A DNA stretch of 64,000 nucleotides from Macrosoma leucophasiata (Eukaryota > Arthropoda > Insecta > Lepidoptera > Hedylidae). The notes beneath the pieces were generated by a model. It worked only from the letters and a program-made list of their open reading frames with translations, searched no databases and was not told the DNA's origin. A program made the position numbers and the translations under genes. Location of the stretch: assembly GCA_036365455.1 (NCBI GenBank), contig JAWQUS010000003.1, positions 1,446,001 to 1,510,000 on the forward strand, given 5' to 3'. Below, in pieces: positions 54,547-64,000 of this stretch; within the stretch, counting starts at the first letter, position 1; each line of letters begins with the position of its first letter.

Positions 54547-55529
54547 ATTATAACTTATAATTGGATTCAATAAATTACATATTTTCCCTGCGAATTGTAG
54601 GTAGGCCATACGGCATTAACTAAATAAAAATCCGTATTCAACAAGGTTTGTGCTTACAATACAACCCTAAAAATAAAAATGGCCGCTACGTAAAAATATA
54701 AATTTATGTTTAAAACCTGACTTTTGAACTGCTCCCAATGTGTTCTTTGTTTACGGACCGTATATTGCGGGGTTAAGGCTAACATTTAATCGAAACCGAA
54801 TGGATTGCGTGCAGCGTATCAGAAAGGACGAGTGGCGATAGCTCACACGTAGGGTTGTCAACACTGGTTTATATTTTGAGGTTTTTTTTAAAATGTTAAC
54901 TTGTTTAGCGGCGCCTTGCACTTTTGTGATGGGAAAAAAAAATAAACTCGCGTCAGGACACGTGACCTTTATCGAAAATGCATAAGACAAACACGTGACC
55001 AAGATTGCGTCCGCCTACTTTTTGGACGGACTCAATGATAGCTGTCATGGTGGTGTGGGTGGTGATGGTCACAATTTTTTTCATGCAATGTCATTTTCAC
55101 CTATTTTTTTCATGAAACGAAAGAAGCTAACTAGCTTGCATTATCGTATAACGGTAAACAAGGGCATTGCCTAGTCTGTCTACCGCCAAATTAACAGACA
55201 TTCGAGGTAGACAATTACGTAATGCGAAGGTCTTTCAGTCCGCTGGATCATTAACACTTAAAAAAAATGTAATAAATGAAAGAAAGAAAAAACATTTATT
55301 TGGTGCTTAGCCGAGAAAAAAATAATCAAAACTAATATGCCTTAATTAATGTTCTTTTCAGTCGCTTCCATAAGCCATCCCCTTCCCCAGATCTCTAATC
55401 TCCACTAACCTATCAATTTGAAAGACTAGAATCCCGGTGATTCAGATTTGCGGAACTGATCAAAATTCACACGGGAACTGGTAAAAACAGGATTTTAATG
55501 TTTATTGCAGAAAAAAGAGACTTTTTTAA
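54547..55529. other. Unassigned; twin E-boxes
   Basis: ACACGTGACC occurs at 54958 and 54994 (GGACACGTGACCTTT, AACACGTGACCAAG), like the M-box/CLEAR sites of bHLH-Zip factors. 55268-55312 is an inverted LINE-type tail. No gene seen. Confidence 0.3.
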
Positions 55530-55702
55530 AGTAATGAAGGTGACAAACGAGTATTTTGTTCACATTGCTGTTAAGTGATGACTGCAGACTAAAGAGAGAG
55601 GAACACGATTGTGCTGAACACTACCATTTAGCGGCAGATAAATTAGATAATGCGGTGGTGCCTACGCCCTCAAGAACCTACATTGGAACTCTACCACCAG
55701 TA
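55530..55702 (-). mobile_element. SINE family A, internally deleted
   Basis: Both ends present, the central ~120 bases missing. Confidence 0.75.
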
Positions 55703-55914
55703 AAACGAACGAATTCCGAAATTTTCAAAGAAACCTAGGTAAGTACCTACCATTAGTTTCGATGAAGGCGTTAAGATACAATCAAAACCTATTTGGATTC
55801 TTGAATTGATGTCTCTGATGCCCTAGATAAAAGTCGAGAGAAAAAGTAGTAATTTTTGCTAACTACATAGTACTTTTACTACATAGTATTTTTTATTAAT
55901 TAAATGTTACAATT

Positions 55915-56170
55915 GTTTTTATATTATTTCGCATTAACACATGCTTGTGAATCGGTTGCCTAACTAGCATGGTTGGTAATAGATGGCGCTACTTCTACCA
56001 TAAAGCAAGGAAATAAATGTGAAGGAAAGATTTGACAAATCGGGCAGGACTTCAGTAGCTCAATTGGAAGAGCGGCTGGACTAGATTCCCAGTAGGCCGC
56101 GAGTTCTAGTCTCGCCTGAAGTCAAATTTTTCTTTCCATTTTTCTTTAAAATAAAATATAAATGTTACAA
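55915..56170 (+). mobile_element. tRNA-like SINE family D, sense copy
   Basis: CGCATTAACACATGCTTGTG, CGGTTGCCTAACTAGCATGG, then GACTTCAGTAGCTCAATTGG, CGCGAGTTCTAGTCTCGCC and TTTTTCTTTCCATTTTTC. The best copy in sense orientation; B box altered (GTTCTAGTC). Confidence 0.8.
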
Positions 56171-56465
56171 ATCACTTTGACAACCCTAGCCGAGTAGCGA
56201 TGTCAAACTTCCAATCAAGCAACACAGATGGCAATTAAATCCGGTTCCTTTACCGTTTGATAAGACACTCATTTGACTAACTCGGACTTATTTTTCAATC
56301 GGCCGGCCTTATTGCCAGGTGCCTTAAAAGGATAAGACCTTAGGGCACCTGTGCCGAGTTTATTGGGTTGTAGACGTCTGTAGATATCTAATTGTCAATA
56401 CAATTCACCATTTTATTACGCGGGTCTTCAGGGTATTTGTAGCGGACTATGGAAGGGCAGACAGT

Positions 56466-56665
56466 TTTATTGTTTTTTTTTATGTTATGGAAATGGCAAA
56501 CAAGCTTACAGTTCACATTGATGTTAAGTGATGACTGCAGCCTATAGACATCCACATAAAGACCAAGGTTAAAATGCAGATGCATAACCACTCCTGAGGC
56601 CTAACGTGTTATGCCTCTGTGCCGGAAATTACAGGGCCGTACATTACTACCTGAGGAACACGATT
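56466..56665 (-). mobile_element. SINE family A, 5'-truncated
   Basis: T-run to ACCTGAGGAACACGATTG. Confidence 0.8.
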
Positions 56666-56731
56666 GTTTGAAAATTGAAATTTGTGACGTAAGATACACA
56701 ATGCGAGCCAAGTCGCGGTTAAAAGGTAGTA

Positions 56732-58023
56732 TTAGGTTGGGGAAAAAGTTTCTTCGCATTTTTTAAGATAATTCAAAACATTTTTTAATATAAACTATAT
56801 TAACGATATAAATACGATTTAAATTTAACTAAAGTATGTATGTACCATTTTGTTCGATAACCTTTTGCCATCTTGTAGGTAGGGACATGATCCCATTGCT
56901 ATAAAAATTTTGGGACTTCTCATCAAAATACCGCGACAAGTGGATTTGGCAGTCCTCTCGTGATGTTAACCTAACATTGCATAAAGAATTCTGAAGAGAC
57001 CGAAACAGGTGGAAATCTGAAGGTGCAAGGTCAGGACTATGACGGCGGATGCATTAACACCTCCCAGCCAAACTCTCTTAATTTTTTCTGAGTGGCTATA
57101 GATGTGTGAGGTCTAGCGTTATCATGATGAAACACCACACCCCTTCTGTTGATCAATTCCGGCCGCTTTCTCTCAACTTCTTGCTTTAATCTCATCAGTT
57201 GTTCTTAGTAGAGTTCAGAATCGATAGTCCTGCATGGTGGTAATAGCTCATAATGAATAATGCCCTTCCAATCCCACCACATACACAACATCACCTTATT
57301 GCGAGTTAATCCGGGTTTCGCCACAGTCTGTGAAGCCTGACCGGCCTTTGACCACGACCTTTTTCGCACGTTCTTGTCGTACGTGATCCACTTTTCATCA
57401 CCAGTTATCAGCTTCTTCAAAAATGATTCGGTTTCATTACGTAATAAAGAATCACAAATGAGTACACGGTTCATTAGGTTTCTTTCAGTGAGTTCGTGAG
57501 GTACCCAAATATGGAGCTTTTTTTTGTACCCAGCTTTTTTCAAATGCGCCAAAACTGTTTTGTGATCAATTCTCAGTTCTTCAGCTACGTCGTAACTACT
57601 GATATGTCACTTTTTCAAAAATGGCATCCATTTTATCTGTAATAGGGCGACTAGAGCGAGGTGCATCTTTGCCATCAAAATTTCCGGATTGAAAACGCTT
57701 AAACCAAATTTGTGCTACTCTCACATACACTGCACTAGGTCCATAAACATCGCAAATTTTTTTCGCGGCTTGCGTTGCATTTTTACCTTTTTTGTAGTAA
57801 AATTTTAAAATGTTTCGAATTTATTCATTAGATTCACTCATCTTGACAGTACGAAAAACAAATGAAAATCACACATTTGCCTAATTTGAATTTGGAATTA
57901 TGTTCTTTAAAATTTTAACTTTCAATGATACCAAAACCAGACAGATACAAATACTACAGCCAAAGAGATTTTATTACAAGTTCATACAAACTATAATGCG
58001 AAAAGACTTTTTCCCCAACCTAT
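56732..58023 (-). mobile_element. mariner transposon, near full length
   Basis: 1292 bp; ends TTAGGTTGGGGAAAAAGT and ...GACTTTTTCCCCAACCTAT, with TA at 56730-56731 and 58024-58025. Same family as 11976-13017. Confidence 0.93.
56800..57842 (-). pseudogene. mariner transposase pseudogene (minus)
   Basis: Start ATG at 57842 (MSESNE followed by a stop). The N-terminal HTH region is readable (VRVAQIWFKRFQSGNF). An 11-base deletion near 57605 shifts the frame. An open stretch 57552-57205 covers AHLKKAGYKKKLHIWVPHEL and the first Asp in TGDEKW, ending at a TAA within ELLPPCRTIDSELY. Further on, VVFHHDNARPHTS gives the second Asp, and an extra base breaks the HPP.SPDLAPSD block with the third. Spacing between the last two is 34 residues (DD34D). 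Inactive. Confidence 0.85.
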
Positions 58024-58385
58024 TATTTAATCATCATTTTCTGTTTCTAACCAACTAAGGTCATGTACCTACATGTTGTTTAACATAGCATTAAAACGAT
58101 TAACATAAAACAATTTGTTAGATGATGTGTTTTGGAATTCCTTATAAAGCATTATGAAGATATCCCTAAGGATATTTTCTCACGCGGCAGGATAATTAGC
58201 AGCGCAATCTGAACAGGGACTGCAAAAACATAGGTAATTATAACTTCTAATAAGACAGGACTGGTAGTGTTGCGTGCAATCATTAATAGAATCCACCAAC
58301 TCAATGAAAATCCGTAAAACATTTTCACCTTTACGTCAAATTCAAAATTTAATCTTATTATCTTTAATCTATCTTCCATCTATTT

Positions 58386-58615
58386 AAACAAAAATCAATT
58401 GATGTTCGTTAGTCTCGCTACGGCTGGACCGATTTGGCTAATTTTGGTTTTGAATGATTTTTCGAAGTCCAGGGAAGATTTAAAAGGTAAGAAAATATGA
58501 AGAAATTGAAGGAAAAAAACACATTTTTTTTCCCATACAAACAGTCCATATATATCAAACCTTTGACACATTATTTCATTGTGAGGCAATGCGAAGTTTG
58601 CCGGGACAGCTTGTA
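58386..58615 (+). mobile_element. Helitron-like element, family M copy 3
   Basis: AATCAATTGATGTTCGTTAG to GAAGTTTGCCGGGACAGCTT; the terminal CTAG is mutated. 58026-58385 is AT-rich with nothing recognised. Confidence 0.65.
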
Positions 58616-58747
58616 TCTAATAAAATTTAAGTATAAAATAAAGGCGAAAATTCATATCTAATTCATAAGTGAATCTGAACAACACGAGTAATTATGATTA
58701 ATCAATAATTCGACGATATTGAATCATCATACTTGAATCATTCATAC

Positions 58748-59020
58748 TTTTATGTAACGAATGTGGCAAACAATCCTGCAGCTCAAATGTTAAGTGATGA
58801 CTGCAGCCTACACACAAACACCAGACGACAAAATGCATCTGGATTTTCAAAATGTCTCTGTGATAGTTATTACGGGGCCATACATTACCATTACCATCTG
58901 ACTGGAGCACGATAGCGCTGATCTGTGGCTGAAAACTGCCATTCGGCGGCAGTTAGATTAAGTAATGTGGTGGTGCCTGCTTACTCCTTCGAGTCCCTAA
59001 ACTAGTACTCTACCACCAAT
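58748..59020 (-). mobile_element. SINE family A, diverged
   Basis: TTTTATGTAACGAATGTGGC to CTAGTACTCTACCACCA. Confidence 0.75.
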
Positions 59021-59056
59021 AGTTGTTGTAACAAACACTTTGTTGTTTAAAATACG

Positions 59057-59356
59057 TTTTTTTTTTTTTTTTTTTTTTTATGTAATGGAAGTGGCAAACA
59101 AGCATGCAGTTCACATTGATGTTAAGTGATGACTGCAGCCTATAGACATCCACATAGAGACCAAGATCAAAATGCAGATGCGTTACCACTCCTGAGGCCT
59201 GAGGTGTTATGCCTCTGTGCCGGAAATTACAGGGCCGTACATTACCACCTGACCGGAACACGATAGTGCTGAACACTACCATTTAGCGGCAAGTATATTA
59301 GGTAATGCGGTGGTGCCTACGCCCGCGAGCTCCGTCACTGGAGCTCTACCACCAGT
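59057..59356 (-). mobile_element. SINE family A, best full-length copy
   Basis: About 280 bases plus a 22-base T-run (A tail on its own strand). Complete from the poly(A) through ATGCAGTTCACATTGATGTT and CTGTAATTTCC inverse to GGAGCTCTACCACCAGT. Serves as reference for the family. Confidence 0.9.
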
Positions 59357-60247
59357 AAACGTACCTAATTGTTTGTGTATCCCGCCAGAAATTAAGGGAA
59401 ATCTGTCAAGTTGGCAACTCTAAGGACTGGTTATAAAGGCGGTTTACAGCACCTGATGATAGAGGGGTTGTACACTAGTGGGTAATTGAAAACACAGAGT
59501 TGTGTGGGCACAGTTTAATGTATGGTTTTGTAATTTCTGGGATAGAAATGAAACGTCTTAGGTCTCGCTGGGCACAGGAGTGTATTTAAAGATAATTTAT
59601 AGCTTTAATTTTTAAAATACTTAAACAGGTAACTTTAGCAATGCGCACATTTTGATATTCTGTTGACGTAAGTAAAAGTTATTAGGAAATACAACATTTT
59701 AGATGAACAAATTTTTTTAAAAATCGCGTGACGCTGCTGCCCATCCGTTACGTTTGTCCCGATGTAACAAGTCGCGAGCCTATTGACATCTCCAGGCCCA
59801 TAGAAACGTACATTGTATGTACTGGAACCTTATTTTTTCCTATTCGAATAAGTTCTAATAAGACAGGACTGGTTTGAACGTTATCCCTCTATAGTAGGTA
59901 CCTTAGATGATAGAGGTGTTTTACATTAGTGGATGGGAATTCAAGACTAGTCTAAGATAAAAGTCCTCTCTTGCTTTCGAGATGATCGTTATTTTTAAAT
60001 TATTTAACAGGAATCCTCCCTAGGAGAGAAGTGTACTATTATTAAGTACTCTAGGTTTATTCTTAGGTCATTTTGTTTATTAAACTTTTAATTTCAAAAC
60101 TGAATAAAGTTTAAGTAGGTAGCTGTTTATAAAAAAAATGCTGTCACATAATTTAAAAATTACCATCATTTCGAAAGCAAGAGAAATGATATGTAGTAAT
60201 GAACATAACGTTCGTCCAACGATTTTAGGCTGCAGTAATACCTACTA
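59357..60247. other. No gene recognised
   Basis: 59735-59830 is a degraded family C piece (AACAAGTCGCGAGCCTATTG). TTCTAATAAGACAGGACTGG occurs at about 59851 and at 58246. Confidence 0.35.
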
Positions 60248-60600
60248 GAAGCGCGTATGGCCCCGCGGCTGGTGTAGATCGTAAGCGATCTACTCGGTTA
60301 AGCATTACGGGCGCGGTCGGGTGTGTGATGGGTGACCGCTAGTGGCAAATTAAAATTACCGTGCTTCGGAGGGCACGTTAAGCCGTGGATCCCGGTTGAT
60401 ATCGATAGCAGTTGTTAAACCTTGTCGGAGGCCTTATGGGCGGTTTGAAAACATCCAACATCGGGTTGGCCACTAACTCACCTCCACCAATCCGCATTGG
60501 AGCAGCGTGGTGGAGTGAGCTCCAGGCCTCCTCCTAAAAAGGGGAGAGACTCGTGCCCAGCAGTGGGACGTATAATGGGCTGCCATTATAATACTACGTA
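60248..60600 (+). mobile_element. SINE family E (5S rRNA-like head)
   Basis: GCGCGTATGGCCCCGCGGCT, GTTAAGCATTACGGGCGCGG, GTGATGGGTGACCGC; ends TATAATGGGCTGCCATTATA. Confidence 0.85.
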
Positions 60601-60754
60601 CCTACTAAATAAACTTGTACATGCACACCACCGTGCGCTGGCGATAAACTGAAAAACAGTAAATATTCATAGAGATAAAAAGTATCGTGGTTGTAACAAA
60701 CGAAGACGATGAAATTACATTCAGTAGTTTAATTTTTAGCACACCCTAAAGTGG

Positions 60755-61005
60755 TAGAGTTTCAGCGGAGTTTCGGAGTTTCGGAGCTTAAGGGCGTAGG
60801 CACAGTAGATAGTTTACAATCTATTTACCGTGGCGTAGGCACCACTGCATTAACTTATCTATTCTTATCTACCAACATACAACTTGGGGAGGAATGGTAG
60901 CTCATTTGCATTTTGACCTCCAGTGTGTCTGTAGATGATTATAGACAGTATTCACTTACCATCAATGTGAACTGTATGCTTGTTTCCCAACATCAGCGTT
61001 AAATA
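60755..61005 (+). mobile_element. SINE family A, strongly diverged
   Basis: GGGCGTAGGCACAG... then TTTGCATTTTGACCTCC and CATCAATGTGAACTGTATGC. 61006-61381 holds nothing recognised. Confidence 0.6.
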
Positions 61006-61381
61006 AAACAGGTTAATTTTATATCATTTGTCCACTGATACCTTCCCAGACCAGTCAATCAACAGTAGTCATAGATCAAGTGTATATTCCACTCAACGCA
61101 CCACCTGTGCAGATACCGTCAGTATTATACCCATTAATAAGGCAGCTACATTATTAATAATGCATACATCCCATCCTCTAACGACCGCTCTGCGGGTAGC
61201 GGTGGAAAAACGAGTCGTTCTATATACGTCTAGTGTTCAGGTCTGGTCTGAACAAATTAGGATATAGTTTTAAATCTCGGGAAGTAAGGAATTCATTAGC
61301 AAGGTTGTGGTCTGGTTGACTCCTAATTTGGATTACTGGGTTTGTTTTCGATAGCAAAAATAATAGACCTCTCTATAGGAC

Positions 61382-61825
61382 TTATTACACGGCACGGTAT
61401 TCAGGGTGCGGCAGAAAGGGTGGGCGTGGCCTCGCGCCCTGTTGCCGCTTATTACACTATACAGTCGACAGGGCCCTAACTCAGTCACAGTACAAATATG
61501 AACAGTATGGAAACTACTTACAAAACGTTGAAACGGCGGCGCGATCACACAAACATGAGCATTAACGAGGCCCCTAAGCGGTTCTCGCGGTGCTGCAGCT
61601 CCGAGTCACTCGCTACTCGAGCGTCGATGCGCATGTTTGTGTGAGTGTGCCGTTTTGAACGTTTTGTACGTAGTTTCCATGCTGTTCATATTTGTACTGT
61701 GTATAGTTAGGGCGTTAGGCTGACCGGGCTGCTCCGTTCGCCCTAATTAGGGCTCTTACTCCCTAAATGTTATTACACTACCCTGACCCTTGCTATCGTA
61801 CCCTGAATACCATGCTGTGTAATAA
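61382..61825. mobile_element. Fold-back element, 444 bp
   Basis: Ends TTATTACACGGCACGGTATT + CAGGG and, inverse, TTATTACACAGCATGGTATT + CAGGG. A second inverted pair inside: ACAGTACAAATATGAACAGT (61489) and ACTGT.CATATTTGTACTGT-like sequence near 61680, plus CACACAAACATG/CATGTTTGTGTG around the centre. No ORF. Confidence 0.8.
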
Positions 61826-62369
61826 AGTTCTTATGTATTTTTTGATATCATTTTACACCAATCATCTATTTCTTTTAGAGTCGATGAAATGTGGTCTTTT
61901 TCTATTTCATAACCTTTACTGCCTAAAGGAATGGTGTTACCGAATAGTTGCCTTTCGTGCATATCCAGAGAGTTTGATGTAAGCACTGCAATTCCTTTCT
62001 TGATATTCGATTTGCAGTTGGCCGTAAGCGATGAGGTATAGTAGGTAGGCGTTTTATTTGAGTGCATGTCATTCGTTTAGGGTTCCGTAGGAAATAGTCT
62101 CACGACAGCCAAAAGATGTTCCATAAATAAATAGAGTCTATTGTAAAAAATAAACAATTGGGAAAGTATTGGATAAGGAATACCAATAAGACAAATAAAC
62201 GAGGAACGCAGTGGCTTTTTATTTCCTTTCATAATTATCACACCAAATAATCAGTAGCTGGATCGAGTATCTAAATTTAAGTTGATTTACCTACCTACTT
62301 AGTAGTTAGTTAGTAGTTTAAAATTTCTAAAGATACCTATTATAAATTTCTAAATAGTTGTAAAAGTAG
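61826..62369. other. No gene recognised
   Basis: Two overlapping short frames on opposite strands (61767-62067) have no motif. Confidence 0.35.
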
Positions 62370-62735
62370 AAGCGCGCTGGCTCCGCGGCTGGTGTTGATC
62401 ATAAGCGATCTACTCGGTTAAGCGGTACGAGTGCGGTCGGGTGTGTGATGGGTGACCGCTAGTGGAAAATTAAAAAATTGTGCGTTTCCGTGCTTTGGAG
62501 GGCACGTTAAGCCGTTAGTCCCGGCTACTATCGATAGATAGCAGTCGTCAAACCTTGTCGGAGGCCTTATGGATGGTTTGAAAACATCCGACAGCGGGTT
62601 GGACACTAACCCGTATCTCCACCAACCCACATTGGAGCAGCGTGGTGGAGTAAGCTCCAGACCTCCCCTCAAAAAGGGGAAAGACACGTGCTCAGCAGTG
62701 GGACTTTTCAAGGGTTGCCATTATTATTTATTATA
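62370..62735 (+). mobile_element. SINE family E (5S rRNA-like head)
   Basis: GCGCGCTGGCTCCGCGGCTG, GTTAAGCGGTACGAGTGCGG, GTGATGGGTGACCGC; 3' end AAGGGTTGCCATTATTATTT. Confidence 0.82.
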
Positions 62736-63464
62736 AAATATTGTGTGAGTACAGAAGTTTCTCTGGGCATAACTTCAACTTGAGTAGTGTCACAACTTGT
62801 GCTCTAGTAGAATCAACTCCACAGTCAAGTAATTTGGAATCTTTGAGAGAGCAGAAGAGTATATCAATAACAGACAGTCCGATATTGATCTAATCTTACC
62901 ATGGTATGCAGGTTGATATTTCGAGTAAATCCCCTGTACGAATTCTGCTATCGGTGTTTATATGGGCCTTTATTTAATTACCATAGGCTCAGCAACAGGA
63001 ATTGACCTTCTCAATTTAATACATATGTACCTAAAGAAGTACTCCACAACATAGGGGGAAGGGATAAAAGTAAAGATCATTCTTGGACAGATTAAACTTA
63101 TTTACCAAGAAGTCAGATTGGTACATCATTTGGCCCCGTCGACAGTGTGATCCTTGCAAATGCTTGTACGGAGAAATAAAAATAATTGCAATAGGTATAT
63201 ACGGAACCTTAGTTTAGAAGCGTGTTTGTAATATTTAATCGAATAAAATGATAGCGAGTACAAAACGGAGCTAAAGCGAGCGGAGGCCGATGGCTCTAAG
63301 CGACACCACGATAATCCACTATGTTGCGCTGCGATGTGACTGATTGTTAAACCACGGCTTCGTTAACCAACTGATTAGCTCCTTTATAATATTAAAAAGA
63401 AAAACACACAAGTTATGTTCACAATACACATTAGTAATACGACACTACAAATATGTTTAGTAGC
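62736..63464. other. No gene recognised
   Basis: Moderately AT-rich. No repeat match within the window and no convincing ORF. Confidence 0.35.
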
Positions 63465-63765
63465 CCTAACTTATGTATGACCACGTAATAACTTTCACAA
63501 AGACATAACAACTAAGGTTTCAAGGGTGGCAATTTTCTGTTCTGTGGTGGAAACGCATCTGCATTTTGACCTCCGGTTTTTGTGTAGATGTATATAGGCT
63601 GCAGTCATCACTTAACTGTGTATGTGTATTATGTGTGTCTATATATTACCATATATCATCGATTACCATACCATTTAGTGTCAGGTAGATGAGGTAATGC
63701 GGTGGTGCCTGCGCACTCGAGACCCTGCACTGCGCACTGGAACCCTACCCTACCCTACCGTTAGA
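63465..63765. mobile_element. SINE family A, plus 3' part facing a minus 5' part
   Basis: 63465-63625 is plus orientation to CAGTCATCACTTAAC; 63655-63765 is the 5' part in minus orientation, ending in CCCTACCCTACCCTACC. Confidence 0.65.
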
Positions 63766-63769
63766 AGTT

Positions 63770-64000
63770 AATATTATGTCAAAAAATCTAATTGTATCAA
63801 TTTACGTGCAGTGTAGTAGGGGAGTAAGGGGAGATCGGAATACTAGCTTCACCGGCCCTATTGTCAACCCCACCTGCACGCGCCGGATGGCGGCGGCGAC
63901 CAACTGGTTGCCGTGGTGCTCCCTGCTAGAAAACCAACGGGGCACTGGCGACCGAGAAATGGCGGTATAACCATACATACACACCCGTCGGGACAACCTG
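63770..64000. other. GC-rich end of window, possible TE
   Basis: GGCGGCGGCGACCAACTGGT and CCGTGGTGCTCCCTGCTAG are open in several frames on both strands. A LINE or LTR edge is possible; no diagnostic motif is present before the sequence stops. Confidence 0.25.

Overview
The window is nuclear DNA of an insect, almost certainly a moth or butterfly. It is AT-rich, carries spliced exons with GT/AG borders, and is packed with repeats that I associate with Lepidoptera: a Jockey-type LINE family, mariner, Helitron-like pieces ending in CTAG, and several short retroposon (SINE) families. I see no bacterial or phage features. The species cannot be fixed from the sequence alone.

Only one protein-coding host gene is clear. 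Three exons on the + strand (1-148, 4540-4708, 8266-8424) encode the C-terminal end of a WD-repeat protein of the WDTC1 (Drosophila adipose, adp) family. The two introns are filled with transposons. The last exon is followed directly by a minisatellite in which the final 22 codons, the stop codon and a splice-donor-like GTGAGT are copied six more times between blocks of a 7-base CCACACG/CCACACT repeat (8355-9482). The other confident host gene is an initiator tRNA-Met on the minus strand (36447-36518) with its own Pol III terminator.

The remaining ~54 kb is a mosaic of mobile DNA. SINE-like family A (~290 bp, over 30 copies on both strands) dominates; its 3' end resembles the 3' end of the Jockey-type LINE present in the window. 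Family B has four copies, each with its own 12-14 bp target duplication. Families C and D have tRNA-like heads. Family E has a head resembling 5S rRNA. DNA transposons include two mariners (11976-13017 and 56732-58023), a 2.35 kb hAT with a decayed BED-finger ORF (14827-17172), hAT-type MITEs with 8-bp duplications, TAA-flanked MITEs and several fold-back elements.

Much of this DNA is nested and can be ordered in time. At 14797-17763 an 8-bp-TSD MITE was hit by a second copy of itself and by the hAT element, which was in turn hit by a Jockey LINE. At 41741-42334 a MITE sits in a family A copy that sits in a family C copy. CpG-rich segments at 49440-49980, 29590-29900 and 24080-24260 look promoter-like, but no adjacent coding exon could be proven. 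I found no convincing new multi-gene system; the terminal-exon minisatellite, the 5S-like SINE and the SINE/LINE tail sharing are the most notable items.
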